Below are positions 44,678 through 53,657 of a DNA stretch of 64,000 nucleotides, one piece after another. Source of the stretch: DATMER01 sp035556715 (GTDB lineage Bacteria > Acidobacteriota > Thermoanaerobaculia > Multivoradales > UBA5704); NCBI GenBank assembly GCA_035556715.1, contig DATMER010000096.1:62001-126000 (forward strand), in the 5' to 3' direction. How positions within the stretch are numbered: the first letter of the stretch is position 1; every line of letters starts with the position of its first letter. Below the pieces are notes generated by a model. It was not told the origin of the DNA, ran no database searches, and saw only the letters and a list, made by a program, of their open reading frames with translations. Both the position numbers and the translations under genes were made by a program.

Positions 44678-45850
44678 ATGAACATCAACGATCTGCTGAA
44701 GATTGCGGTCGAGCGCAAGGCATCCGACCTCCACCTCAAGGTGGGCAGCCATCCCATCATCCGCGTCGACGGCGAGCTGACCACGATGGCGGAGTTCAAG
44801 AAGCTCATGCAGGAGGACACCATCGCCATGGCGTTCTCCATCATGAACGCCCGCCAGAAGCAGCGCTTCAAGGAGGAGTTCGAGCTCGACATCGCCTACT
44901 CGGTGCCGGGGCTCGGGCGCTTCCGCTGCAACGTGTTCCAGCAGCGCGGCGTGGTCGGGCTGGTGCTGCGCGTTATCCCGGCGCGCATCCAGACGGTCCG
45001 CGAGCTGATGCTGCCTCCCGTGCTCGAGCGCATCTGCGAGGAGCGCCGCGGCCTGATCCTCTGCACCGGCACGACCGGCTCGGGCAAGTCGACCACGCTC
45101 GCGGCCCTGATCGATTACATCAATGCCTCGCGCAGCGAGCACATCCTCACCGTCGAGGACCCGATCGAGTTCATCCACCGCGACAAGAAGTCGATCCTGA
45201 ACCAGCGCGAGGTGGACGTGGACACCCGCCAGTTCTCCTCCGCTCTGCGCGCCGCCCTCCGCCAGGACCCCGACGTCATCCTCGTGGGCGAGATGCGCGA
45301 CTACGAGACGATCGAGACGGCTCTGCTCGCCGCCGAGACCGGCCACCTGGTGTTCTCGACGCTGCACACCCTGGACGCCACGGAGACGATCAACCGCATC
45401 ATCTCGGTTTTCCCGCCGCACCACCAGAAGCAGATCCGCATCCAGCTCTCGCAGGTGCTGAAGGCGGTGGTCTCGCTGCGCCTGGTGCCGCGGGCGGACG
45501 GCATGGGCCGCGTGCCCGCCGCCGAGGTCCTGATCTCGACCGCATACATCCGCGAGTGCATCGAGAACAAGGACAAGACCAAGTACATCCGCGAGCAGAT
45601 CTCGCTCGGCACCAGCCAGTACGGGATGCAGACGTTCGACCAGTCGCTGTTCCAGCTCTACAAGAGCGGCCTGATCACGCTCGACGAGGCGCTCAAGCGG
45701 GCGACCAACCCCGACGAGTTCCGCCTCAAGATCCAGGGCGTGCAGTTCACCGCCGACATCTCGCGCGAGCAGATGGAGGAGTCGCTGCACCTCCAAGGCG
45801 AGGACGACCTCCTCACCGGCGGCTCGCAGTTCGAGCTGGAGCAGTTCTAG
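44678..45850 (+). CDS. Type IV pilus retraction ATPase, PilT/PilU family
   Basis: A 390-residue GspE/PilT-type ATPase. It opens NINDLLKIAVERKASDLHLKVGSHPIIRVDGEL. Walker A is GTTGSGKSTT; the Asp box is TVEDPIEF, Walker B ILVGEMRDYETIE and the His box GHLVFSTLHT. The C-terminus (GMQTFDQSLFQLYKSGLITLDEALKRATNPDEFRLKI) looks more like PilU than PilT. It would power pilus retraction for twitching motility or DNA uptake from the cytoplasmic side. No other pil gene is present in the window. Confidence 0.93.
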   Translation: MNINDLLKIAVERKASDLHLKVGSHPIIRVDGELTTMAEFKKLMQEDTIAMAFSIMNARQKQRFKEEFELDIAYSVPGLGRFRCNVFQQRGVVGLVLRVIPARIQTVRELMLPPVLERICEERRGLILCTGTTGSGKSTTLAALIDYINASRSEHILTVEDPIEFIHRDKKSILNQREVDVDTRQFSSALRAALRQDPDVILVGEMRDYETIETALLAAETGHLVFSTLHTLDATETINRIISVFPPHHQKQIRIQLSQVLKAVVSLRLVPRADGMGRVPAAEVLISTAYIRECIENKDKTKYIREQISLGTSQYGMQTFDQSLFQLYKSGLITLDEALKRATNPDEFRLKIQGVQFTADISREQMEESLHLQGEDDLLTGGSQFELEQF

Positions 45851-45852
45851 AG

Positions 45853-46069
45853 AGCCCCAGAGGGGCGACAGCGTGTAGCCCGGGGCGCAAGCCCCGGGTT
45901 GAGGGGCCAATAATCCCCCCAAGCCCCGAAGGGGCGGCAGAGGCTCCTCCCCCGCTGCGGGGCTCGCGCCCCTTGCCCGGCTGCCGCCCCTTCGGGGCTT
46001 GGCGTTTTGGCTCGCCGGACCCGGGGCTTACGCCCCGGGCTACATGCTGTCGCCCCCTGCGGGGGCTTT
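45853..46069. repeat. 217-bp nested palindrome between pilT and recX
   Basis: Outer arms 45853-45899 and 46019-46069 are near-complete reverse complements containing TAGCCCGGGGCG and GGGGCGACAGC. Inside, 45921-45940 and 45981-46000 are an exact 20-nt inverted pair. The centre is GC-rich with further small pairings. The element covers essentially the whole gap of 227 bp and ends just before the recX start. Confidence 0.8.
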
Positions 46070-46077
46070 TCGAGCGC

Positions 46078-46515
46078 ATGCCTCCAACCTGCTATCAGAA
46101 AGCCGTCCAGCTCCTGGGTTCCCGTCCCCATTTCCGGCGGGAGCTCCAGGTGAAGCTTTCCCAGAGGGGGTTTCCTCCAGGAGAGATTGAGGAGACCCTG
46201 GACCGCCTCGCCGAGCAGGGCTACCTGGACGACCTCAAGACCGCCGCCGGGTTCGTGGAGCAGCGGCTGGAGCGCAAAGCCGAGGGACGCCTCCGCCTCA
46301 AGGCCGAGCTCGAACGCCGGGGGGCTCCCCCGGACGCTGTCGAGGCGGCTCTGGCCTCCATCCCCGAGGACGATCTCGATCCCGCCCGGGAGGCTGCAGC
46401 CCGCTGGCAGCGCCTCCATCCCCGGGGCGAGCCCGCCTCCCTGGCCCGGCATCTGGCCCGCAAGGGGTTCTCCCAGCGTGCTATCTTTGCCGTCCTGAAA
46501 ACGGACTTCGAATGA
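46078..46515 (+). CDS. recX: Regulatory protein RecX
   Basis: A 145-residue RecX made of three-helix repeats. Recognisable parts are YQKAVQLLGSRPHFRRELQVKLSQRGFPPGEIEETLDRLAEQGYLDD and RLRLKAELERRGAPPDAVEAAL, with a final ARHLARKGFSQRAIFAVL. It limits RecA filament growth. ATG 46078 is chosen because the upstream frame runs into the palindrome and pilT. Its stop overlaps alaS by 4 nt; recX-alaS linkage is common in bacteria near recA, though recA is not here. Confidence 0.88.
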   Translation: MPPTCYQKAVQLLGSRPHFRRELQVKLSQRGFPPGEIEETLDRLAEQGYLDDLKTAAGFVEQRLERKAEGRLRLKAELERRGAPPDAVEAALASIPEDDLDPAREAAARWQRLHPRGEPASLARHLARKGFSQRAIFAVLKTDFE

Positions 46516-49187
46516 AAAGCGCAGACATCCGCAGCAGCTTCACCGAGTTCTTTCGGGGCCGGGGCCACCGCCCGTTCCCGAGCGCGCCCCTGGTGCCCCA
46601 GGGCGATCCGACCCTGCTTTTCACGAATGCCGGCATGGTCCAGTTCAAGGACTGGTTCCTGGGCAACGTCAAGCCGTCGACCCCGCGGGCGGTGAGCGTC
46701 CAGAAGTGCCTGCGCGTCTCGGGCAAGCACAACGACCTGGAGAACGTCGGCCCCAGCCCGCGCCATCACACCTTCTTCGAGATGCTGGGGAACTTTTCCT
46801 TCGGCGACTACTTCAAGGAGGAGGCGATCCTCGCCGCCTGGGATCTGGTCACTCGGGTCTGGGGCCTGCCCGTGGACCACCTGTCCGCCACGGTCTACGA
46901 GGAGGACGACGAGGCCTACGACCTCTGGAAGAGGCTTTCCACCCTGCCGGAGGGGCGCATCCACCGCTGCGGCAAGGAGGACAACTTCTGGGCCATGGGC
47001 GAGACCGGCCCCTGCGGACCGTGCAGCGAGATCTTCGTGGACCTCCACCCCGACCGCCCCGCCGTGAGTTGGGAGGAGGGCACCGGGTCCGGCCGGTATC
47101 TGGAGATCTGGAACCTGGTCTTCATGCAGTACGAGCGCGACGAGGCCGGCAACCTCAACCCGCTGCCGAACCCGTCCATCGACACCGGCGCCGGCCTCGA
47201 GCGCGTCGCGGCCGTGCTCCAGGGGGTCGGCTCGAACTACGACACCGACCTCTTCCGGCCGGTCCTTGACGCCGCGGCCGACCTCACGAAGCTCCAGTAC
47301 GGCAAGGACGCGGAGAAGGACGTCTCGCTGCGGGTCATCGCCGACCACATCCGGGCAGTGACCTTCCTGCTCGCCGACGGCGTCATCCCCGGCAACGAGG
47401 GGCGCGGCTATGTCCTGCGCCGCATCCTGCGCCGGGCGGTGCGCCACGGCATGCGCCTTGGGTTCGAGGAGCCGTTCTTCCACAGGCTCGTGCCCGTGCT
47501 GGGCGAGGTCATGGGCCAGCACTACCTGGAGCTCGCGGCCACCCGGCAGGCATCCGTCGCCACGATCAAGGCGGAAGAAGAGAAGTTCCTCTCCACCGTG
47601 GCCAACGGCGCCCGCCAGGTGCAGGAGGAGATCGAGCGCCTGCGGCCCGAGGGCAAGACGGTGCTCCCCGGCGCCATGGTCTTCCGGCTCTACGATACCT
47701 ATGGCCTGCCGCTGGAGGTGATCCGCGAGATCGCCGAGGAGGAGCGCTTCCGCCTCGACGAGTCCGGCTTCAGCGAAGCCATGCAGACTCAGCGCGAGCA
47801 GTCGCGCAAGGCCACGGCCGAGGTCCAGAACCGGATGGCGGCCCTGCGCGAGGTCGTGCGCGGCCACGCCGAGCTGGCCGAGACCCGCTTCGAGGGGTAT
47901 GACCGCACCGAGCTGTTCGAGCCGAACGGTGCCGAGGTCGTCCGCCTCGCCACCTGGAAGGACGGCGCGCCCGAGCGCGTCTCGTCGATCCGGGAGGGGC
48001 AGTCCGGCGTGGTGATCCTCGATCAGACCGTCTTCTATGCCGAGTCCGGCGGCCAGGTGGGGGACACCGGCTATCTCCTCTGGGACGGCGGGCGCGCCCG
48101 GGTGGTGGACACCCAGAAGGACGCCGCGAGCGTCTACTTCCACTTCGTCGAGGTGGAGCAGGGGACGCTCGCCCGCCACATGCGCGTGCAGCTCAAGGTG
48201 GATCACGAGGTGCGGCTCTCGATCCAGCGCAACCACACCGCCACCCACCTGCTGCACGCGGCGTTGCGCCTGGTGCTGGGCAAGAGCGTGCGCCAGGCCG
48301 GCTCGCTGGTGGCGCCGGACCGCCTGCGCTTCGACTTCACCTACCACCGCGGCATGTTCCGGCAGGAGATGGAGCAGGTGGAGGACCTGGTCAACGAGTG
48401 GGTCCGCCGGGCGGTGGCCACGGAGATCGTGTCGCGCAGCTACCAGGAGGCGATCGCGGCCGGGGCCATGGCGCTGTTCGGTGAGAAATACGGCGAGCGG
48501 GTGCGGACGGTCAACGTCCCCGGCTTCAGCCTGGAGCTCTGCGGCGGCTGCCACGTGCGCAACACGGGTGAGATCGGACTGTTCCTGATCGATACCGAGC
48601 GCGGCGTGGCCTCGGGCGTGCGCCGGATCGAGGCGGTCACCGGCGGGCTTGCCCTGGCCGAGGTGCGCCAGCAGCGCACCGCCTACGTGGAGCTGGTGGC
48701 GCGGCTCGGCATCCGTTCGGGCGACTACGAGCAGCAGCTCCTCCGCGCCGAGCAGCTCCGCCAGCGCCAGGACGAGCTGGAGCAGGAGATGAGGAAGCTC
48801 CGGATGCAGCTCGTCTCGGGAACGGCCGCGGCCTCCTCCGACGAGGAGAAGCTCGTGGAGGGCATCCGGGTCCTGGCCCGCGAGGTCCCGCCCGCGCCCG
48901 CCAACGAGATGCGCGAGATGGCCGACGCCCTGCGCTCGAAGCTCGGCTCGGGCGTGGTGGTCATCGGCTCCCGGGGAGACGGCAACGTCAGCCTGGTGGC
49001 CGCGGTGACCAAGGACCTGACGCCGCGGGTCAAGGCCGGAGAGCTGGTCAAGCGCCTCTCCCCCATCGTGGGAGGAGGGGGCGGCGGGCGTCCCGACTTC
49101 GCCCAGGCCGGCGGCAAGCAGCCGGAGAACCTGCCTCAGGCCCTGGCGGCCGTGGAAGAGGCGGTTCGCGAGCAGCTGGCGCGGTAG
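46512..49187 (+). CDS. alaS: Alanine--tRNA ligase
   Basis: An 891-residue AlaRS of standard length. The class II core begins SSFTEFFRGRGHRPFPSAPLVP and continues with TNAGMVQFKDWFLG and RHHTFFEMLGNFSFGDYFK. The editing domain zinc motif is HTATHLLHAALR with the later CGGCHVRNTGEIG. The C-terminal oligomerisation domain (C-Ala) ends VVGGGGGGRPDFAQAGG-like (IVGGGGGGRPDFAQAGG). It charges tRNA-Ala and edits mischarged Ser/Gly. ATG at 46512. Confidence 0.97.
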   Translation: MKSADIRSSFTEFFRGRGHRPFPSAPLVPQGDPTLLFTNAGMVQFKDWFLGNVKPSTPRAVSVQKCLRVSGKHNDLENVGPSPRHHTFFEMLGNFSFGDYFKEEAILAAWDLVTRVWGLPVDHLSATVYEEDDEAYDLWKRLSTLPEGRIHRCGKEDNFWAMGETGPCGPCSEIFVDLHPDRPAVSWEEGTGSGRYLEIWNLVFMQYERDEAGNLNPLPNPSIDTGAGLERVAAVLQGVGSNYDTDLFRPVLDAAADLTKLQYGKDAEKDVSLRVIADHIRAVTFLLADGVIPGNEGRGYVLRRILRRAVRHGMRLGFEEPFFHRLVPVLGEVMGQHYLELAATRQASVATIKAEEEKFLSTVANGARQVQEEIERLRPEGKTVLPGAMVFRLYDTYGLPLEVIREIAEEERFRLDESGFSEAMQTQREQSRKATAEVQNRMAALREVVRGHAELAETRFEGYDRTELFEPNGAEVVRLATWKDGAPERVSSIREGQSGVVILDQTVFYAESGGQVGDTGYLLWDGGRARVVDTQKDAASVYFHFVEVEQGTLARHMRVQLKVDHEVRLSIQRNHTATHLLHAALRLVLGKSVRQAGSLVAPDRLRFDFTYHRGMFRQEMEQVEDLVNEWVRRAVATEIVSRSYQEAIAAGAMALFGEKYGERVRTVNVPGFSLELCGGCHVRNTGEIGLFLIDTERGVASGVRRIEAVTGGLALAEVRQQRTAYVELVARLGIRSGDYEQQLLRAEQLRQRQDELEQEMRKLRMQLVSGTAAASSDEEKLVEGIRVLAREVPPAPANEMREMADALRSKLGSGVVVIGSRGDGNVSLVAAVTKDLTPRVKAGELVKRLSPIVGGGGGGRPDFAQAGGKQPENLPQALAAVEEAVREQLAR

Positions 49188-49193
49188 ACCCCC

Positions 49194-49266
49194 AGGGCAC
49201 CCACAAGGGGTGCCCCTACAGCCACCATTTTGCCGTGCATGTAGGGGCGGCCCTTGTGGCCGCCCT
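49194..49266. repeat. Pair of GTAGGGGC-type extragenic palindromes, inverted
   Basis: Two 26-nt units, 49194-49219 and 49241-49266, are near reverse complements with a 21-nt loop. Each unit is itself partly palindromic (GGCGGCCCTTGTGGCCGCC). Related to 13478-13535. Nothing else was recognised in the 209-bp gap. Confidence 0.75.
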
Positions 49267-49396
49267 GCCCCCGTCACCACTCCCCTTGCTTTTCACCCCC
49301 ATCTATAAGCTAAGATACATCCCGCTGTAAGCCGTATCAGTCTGTGTCTCCGCCGGGACCCCTGAGGGTCCGGGCTACCGTTGGGGGCCGACGATT

Positions 49397-50086
49397 GTGA
49401 CCAGGAAGACGCTCTCCGTCCCGATCTGGATCGTTCTCGCGTGGCTGGCGCTGCCGGAGCATGCGCTGTCGCAAGTGCGCGTCAGCGTCAACGCGGAGGG
49501 GCGGAAGGTCATCTTCAACGAAGCCCCGGCACAGAGGGCGCGGCGGTACTCCGACCGGCTCGTGCCGGTCCCCGCCTCGGACATCCAGATCGCGATCGAC
49601 CGCCACAGCGCGGACCAGAGCCTCGATCCCAAGCTCGTCCAGGCCATGATCCAGGTCGAGTCCGGCTTCAACCACCGCGCCCGGTCGCACAAGGGCGCCA
49701 TGGGGCTGATGCAGCTCATGCCGGGCACCGCGAGCCAGCTCCGGGTGTCGAACCCCTACGACCCGGACGAGAACGTGCGCGGCGGCACCCAGTACCTGCG
49801 CCACCTGATCGACCGCTTCCCCGGCCGGCTCGACCTGGCCGTGGCGGCCTACAACGCGGGTCCGGGCGCGGTCGAGCGCCACAACGGCATCCCCCCCTAC
49901 CGCGAGACCCGCGACTACGTGCGCCGGGTCCTGGCCCTCTACCAGGGAGGGGAGCCGGTCCTGAGCCTCGCGGCGTCCCCGGCCCCGGGCAGCTCCATCG
50001 TGATGTCGGGCCGCCGCAAGCCCCGCATCATCCGCAACAGCCAGAACCGGATCGTGGTCACGACCGCCCTCGACACGAGGCACTGA
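49397..50086 (+). CDS. Lytic transglycosylase (SLT domain), secreted
   Basis: A 229-residue protein with a signal peptide (residues 1-26, ending HALSQ). An SLT domain (about 70-180) has the catalytic Glu in MIQVESGFNHRARSHKGAMGLMQLMPGTASQL and the terminal AYNAGPGAVERHNGIPPYRETRDYV. It cleaves peptidoglycan glycan strands to anhydro-muropeptides in the periplasm. The last 50 residues are basic and disordered. The start is GTG 49397; no strong SD is visible, so the exact start is uncertain. Confidence 0.9.
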   Translation: MTRKTLSVPIWIVLAWLALPEHALSQVRVSVNAEGRKVIFNEAPAQRARRYSDRLVPVPASDIQIAIDRHSADQSLDPKLVQAMIQVESGFNHRARSHKGAMGLMQLMPGTASQLRVSNPYDPDENVRGGTQYLRHLIDRFPGRLDLAVAAYNAGPGAVERHNGIPPYRETRDYVRRVLALYQGGEPVLSLAASPAPGSSIVMSGRRKPRIIRNSQNRIVVTTALDTRH

Positions 50087-50155
50087 AGCCTTGCCGCGCC
50101 CCGATCCCCCTGCGGGTGGCATAGAATGCCCCCGTTAGCCGGGCCGCGCTCCGAA

Positions 50156-50740
50156 ATGCTGAATCTCCCGAACCTTCTGTCGATCTTCCGGATCCTGCTC
50201 GTGCCTCCGCTCGTGGTGGTCCTCCTCACGAAGTTCGAGGACAAGGAGTGGTGGGGGCTCGGACTGTTCCTGCTCGCCGCGGTCATGGACTTCTTCGACG
50301 GCTATCTCGCCCGCCGGCGCAAGCAGGTGACCCGCCTGGGCACGCTGCTCGATCCCGCGGCGGACAAGATCCTGGTCTCGGCGGCGTTCATCTCCCTGGT
50401 CGAGCTCGATCCCAGCGTGGTCCCGTCCTGGATCGTGGTGGTCATCGTCTGCCGCGAGTTCGCGGTCACCGCGCTGCGCAGCTTCGCCTCCGCCGAAGGC
50501 CTGGTCATCCCGGCCGGCCTTTCGGGCAAGATCAAGACGACCGTCCAGATCATCTCCATCGCCCTGCTCATCATCTACAACCAGCTCGGCGAGTTCCGGC
50601 ACCTCGCGCCGATCTCCCTGTGGGCGACGCTGCTGCTCACCGCCTACTCGGGCATCGAGTACTTCGTCCGCTTCGGCAAGCTCATCATCAAAGGCGAGGT
50701 GCCGGTCTCCCTGCTCCCCCGTTCCGGTCCGAGGCAATAG
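50156..50740 (+). CDS. pgsA: CDP-diacylglycerol--glycerol-3-phosphate 3-phosphatidyltransferase
   Basis: A 194-residue membrane enzyme. The CDP-alcohol phosphotransferase motif DG-x2-AR-x8-G-x3-D-x3-D is visible as FDGYLARRRKQVTRLGTLLDPAADK. Four to five hydrophobic helices flank it. It makes phosphatidylglycerol phosphate. ATG 50156 starts MLNLPNLLSIFRILLVPPL, the usual PgsA opening; ATG 50126 would add ten residues inside what looks like a -10 element (TAGAAT). Directly abuts the transporter gene. Confidence 0.93.
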   Translation: MLNLPNLLSIFRILLVPPLVVVLLTKFEDKEWWGLGLFLLAAVMDFFDGYLARRRKQVTRLGTLLDPAADKILVSAAFISLVELDPSVVPSWIVVVIVCREFAVTALRSFASAEGLVIPAGLSGKIKTTVQIISIALLIIYNQLGEFRHLAPISLWATLLLTAYSGIEYFVRFGKLIIKGEVPVSLLPRSGPRQ

Positions 50741-53326
50741 ATGGAACTGTCTGTCCTGCAGCGCCTTGCGCTGTTCGCAAGGCGCCGTTATCACGCTGTT
50801 TTCGTGGCGTTCGCCATCCTGCTGGCCATCTCGCTCGCCCTGATTCTGCAGCTCAGCTTCAACACCGACATGCTGAGCCTCCTGCCCCAGGAAGATCCGG
50901 CGGTGCGCACCTACGTCGAGACGCTCCAGGACTTCGGCAGCAGCACCTACATGCTGGTGGCGATCCGCATCCCGCCGGAAACGGTCGTGGACCCCTACGA
51001 GACGCTGGCCGACCGGCTCGCCGAGCGGCTGAGCGCCCTGCCCGACCTGAAGACCGTGCAGCACAAGGTGGGCGATCCCCAGGAGCTGCTCGAGACGTTC
51101 TATCCCAAGGCCCTCCTCTTCCTCGACGAGGCCGGACGGAGGAAGCTCGAGGAGCGGCTGTCCGACGAGGGGATCCGGAGCCATGTGAGCGAGGTCCGGC
51201 GCCAGATCTCCACGCCTCAGGGCCTGGCTGCCAAGGAGCTCCTGCGGATCGATCCGCTCGGCCTGGCCGACGTGTTCCTCGGCCGTCTCCAGTCCTCCCG
51301 CGGCAGCCTCAAGGTCGACTGGACGAGCGGCTACTACCTGTCGGGCGACCACAGCCTGCTGCTGATCCTGGCCGAGCCGGTGCGGCCGCCCCAGGACATC
51401 GAGTTCGCGGAGCAGCTCGCCGCCAAGGTGGACCGTATCGTGGCCGAGGAGGCCGGCAGGTGGGAGGAGATCGCCGGTCCGGGCCTCAAGGCGCCGGAGG
51501 TGGTCGTCGGCGGCCCTCATCTCACGGCCCTGGGCGACGCCGGGCTGATCCGCAAGGACATGATCATGAACCTGGCCACCGTGGTGCCCAGCGTTCTGCT
51601 GTTCTTCTGGTTCACCTTCCGGCGGCCGGGCACCCTGATCTACGCGATGTTCCCGCTGCTCACCGGCCTGCTCCTCACCTTCGGCTTCGCCAAGATCGCG
51701 GTGGGCTCGCTGAGCTCCGCGACGAGCGGCGTGGCGGCGCTGCTGGTCGGCCTCGGCATCGACTTCGTGATCGTCTCCTACGGGCGCTACATCGAGGAGC
51801 GGCAGCAGGGGGCGAACCTGGACGAGGCGCTGATCGCCATGATGGGCTCGAACGGCCGCGCCGTGCTGATCGGAGCCGTCACGACGACGGTCACCTTCTG
51901 GGCGTTCACCTTCACGAAGTTCACCGGCCTGAGCCAGATGGGGCTGCTCACCGGCACGGGCATCCTCTTCTGCGTCGGCTCGGTCTTCCTGCTGCTGCCC
52001 GCCATGCTCGCCTGGAGCGAGGACCATCACACCCGGCGCAAGAAGCAGCCCACCCTCTTCCTCCACAGCTTCGGGTCGCAGTGGCTCATGCGCTACTCCC
52101 TGCACCACCCGCGGCCGACGCTCCTCCTCGGGGTGGTCATCACGCTCGTGTCGCTGGCCCTGGCCGTCGACATCGAGTTCGACGAGAGCATGAAGACCAT
52201 GCGTCCGAAGGGCAACCGGGGCATCGACGTGGCCGAGGAGGTGGGCCGGAAGTTCGGCTCCGGCTTCGATTCGATGTCGGTGATCCTGACCGGCGGCTCC
52301 CCTGAAGAGGTCATCGAGCTCTCCGGCAAGGCGGCCCGGGGAGCGCAGCGCATGGTGGAGACCGGCACGCTCTACGGCTACAGCGGCGTGACCTCGCTGA
52401 TCCCGCCGCCGACCCAGCAGCGGGAGGCGCTCGCGTGGGTCGAGCAGGAGCGGGACGGCGCGCTCGATCTTGATCGCATCCGGTCCACCTTCTCCGAGGC
52501 CGCCGCCGAGGAAGGGCTGCGAGCCGAGGGTTTCGCGCCGGGGCTCGACCTCCTGGCCCAGGTCGTGAGCCTCCAGGAAACGGTCGACTACGAGAGCTTC
52601 CAGACCACCCAGCAGACCCGGCTCCTCCTGGAGCGCTATCTCCGCAACACCGACCGCGGCTGGAAGGGCGCGGTCTATCTCTATCCGCCCGACAACCGCT
52701 GGCGCCGCGAGCCGCCCCCGGACGCCGTCCGCCTGGCGCATGACCTGGGGCCGAAGGCGGCCCTCTCCGGGACCAACGTAGTCAACCAGCGGGTCCGCGC
52801 CCTGGTGGTGCGGGACGCCTGGATCGCCTGCGTGGTCGGCACCATCCTGGTCATGCTCCTCATCTGGATCGACTTCCGGAGCTTCTCCCGTACCCTTGCC
52901 GCCATGGCGCCGCTGACCGTGGGGCTCATCTGGATGGCGGGCTGGATGGTGGCGGCGGACACCCCGATGAACTTCATCAACATCTTCGTGACGGCCATGA
53001 TCATCGGCATCGGGGTCGACTACGGAGTCCACCTCCTGCACCGGTTCCAGGAGGTCCAGGACATGCCGCGCGAACAGTTCGAGAAGGGGATCGTCGAAAC
53101 CGGCAAGGCCGTCGTGGCGGCCTCGGTCTCGACGATCTTAGGCTTCGGTTCGATGATGTTCTCGAGCTATCCGGGCCTGGTATCCACGGGCAAGGTGGCG
53201 ATCCTGGGAGCGGTCGCGACCTGCCTCGTGGCGATCACGCTCGTGCCCGCGGTGCTGAGCCGCAGGTACGACCAGCGCCGCAGGGAAGGGGTGCCGGTCG
53301 AGGCGGTCACGAAGCCTGCCGCGTAG
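50741..53326 (+). CDS. MMPL/RND-superfamily transporter
   Basis: An 861-residue membrane protein with two similar halves, each having one helix, a large periplasmic loop and five helices. The N-terminal anchor is at about 17-38. Family segments are SSATSGVAALLVGLGIDFVIVSYGRYIEE in the first half and NIFVTAMIIGIGVDYGVHLLHRF in the second, each with the conserved Gly-Asp-Tyr/Phe pair. MMPL/HpnN-type proteins export lipids or hopanoids. The start immediately follows the pgsA stop, so coupling with phospholipid synthesis is likely. No substrate can be named. Confidence 0.9.
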   Translation: MELSVLQRLALFARRRYHAVFVAFAILLAISLALILQLSFNTDMLSLLPQEDPAVRTYVETLQDFGSSTYMLVAIRIPPETVVDPYETLADRLAERLSALPDLKTVQHKVGDPQELLETFYPKALLFLDEAGRRKLEERLSDEGIRSHVSEVRRQISTPQGLAAKELLRIDPLGLADVFLGRLQSSRGSLKVDWTSGYYLSGDHSLLLILAEPVRPPQDIEFAEQLAAKVDRIVAEEAGRWEEIAGPGLKAPEVVVGGPHLTALGDAGLIRKDMIMNLATVVPSVLLFFWFTFRRPGTLIYAMFPLLTGLLLTFGFAKIAVGSLSSATSGVAALLVGLGIDFVIVSYGRYIEERQQGANLDEALIAMMGSNGRAVLIGAVTTTVTFWAFTFTKFTGLSQMGLLTGTGILFCVGSVFLLLPAMLAWSEDHHTRRKKQPTLFLHSFGSQWLMRYSLHHPRPTLLLGVVITLVSLALAVDIEFDESMKTMRPKGNRGIDVAEEVGRKFGSGFDSMSVILTGGSPEEVIELSGKAARGAQRMVETGTLYGYSGVTSLIPPPTQQREALAWVEQERDGALDLDRIRSTFSEAAAEEGLRAEGFAPGLDLLAQVVSLQETVDYESFQTTQQTRLLLERYLRNTDRGWKGAVYLYPPDNRWRREPPPDAVRLAHDLGPKAALSGTNVVNQRVRALVVRDAWIACVVGTILVMLLIWIDFRSFSRTLAAMAPLTVGLIWMAGWMVAADTPMNFINIFVTAMIIGIGVDYGVHLLHRFQEVQDMPREQFEKGIVETGKAVVAASVSTILGFGSMMFSSYPGLVSTGKVAILGAVATCLVAITLVPAVLSRRYDQRRREGVPVEAVTKPAA

Positions 53327-53333
53327 CTCTGCC

Positions 53334-53657
53334 TCACGTCTCGCGGCGCAGGAAGAAGAAGGCAAGCAGCACCGTCAGCGGCGTCAGGCCTACGGCGATG
53401 AGGATGGCCAGGAACCGCGGTTCCTGGGAGACGAAGAAGCTGAGCAGGCCCACGAGGACCAGGACGAACCCGGCCGCCTGGCTCCAGAGGAGGGGCCTCT
53501 CCGCGCGGCGGGCCGCCTCTTCGCGCGAGACCAGCCGGCGGATGACTTCGGCCCGCCACCAGATCTGTTCGGCGCTGGGGAGCGGTTTCGCAGGCCGGGT
53601 CTCCCGGGCGAGCTGGCGCAGCCCCTCCTGAAGTCGATTCTCCTGTTCCATCTTCAT
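53334..53657 (-). CDS. Two-helix membrane protein downstream of ECF sigma (possible anti-sigma)
   Basis: A 107-residue protein. A charged N-terminal half (EQENRLQEGLRQLARETRPAKPLPSAEQIWWRAEVIRRLVSREEAARRAER) precedes two hydrophobic helices (about 58-76 and 82-102). Size, topology and a 4-nt overlap with the sigma gene suggest it anchors or inhibits that sigma factor. No zinc-binding HxxxCxxC anti-sigma motif is seen. Family not recognised. It converges with the MMPL gene over a 7-nt gap. Confidence 0.7.
   Translation of the reverse strand: MKMEQENRLQEGLRQLARETRPAKPLPSAEQIWWRAEVIRRLVSREEAARRAERPLLWSQAAGFVLVLVGLLSFFVSQEPRFLAILIAVGLTPLTVLLAFFFLRRET

Noticed and set aside
50122..50158. Start of pgsA at ATG 50126
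   Set aside because: That ATG is part of a TAGAAT element that looks like a -10 box, and the added residues precede the family's conserved opening. ATG 50156 is preferred, though neither has a clear SD.
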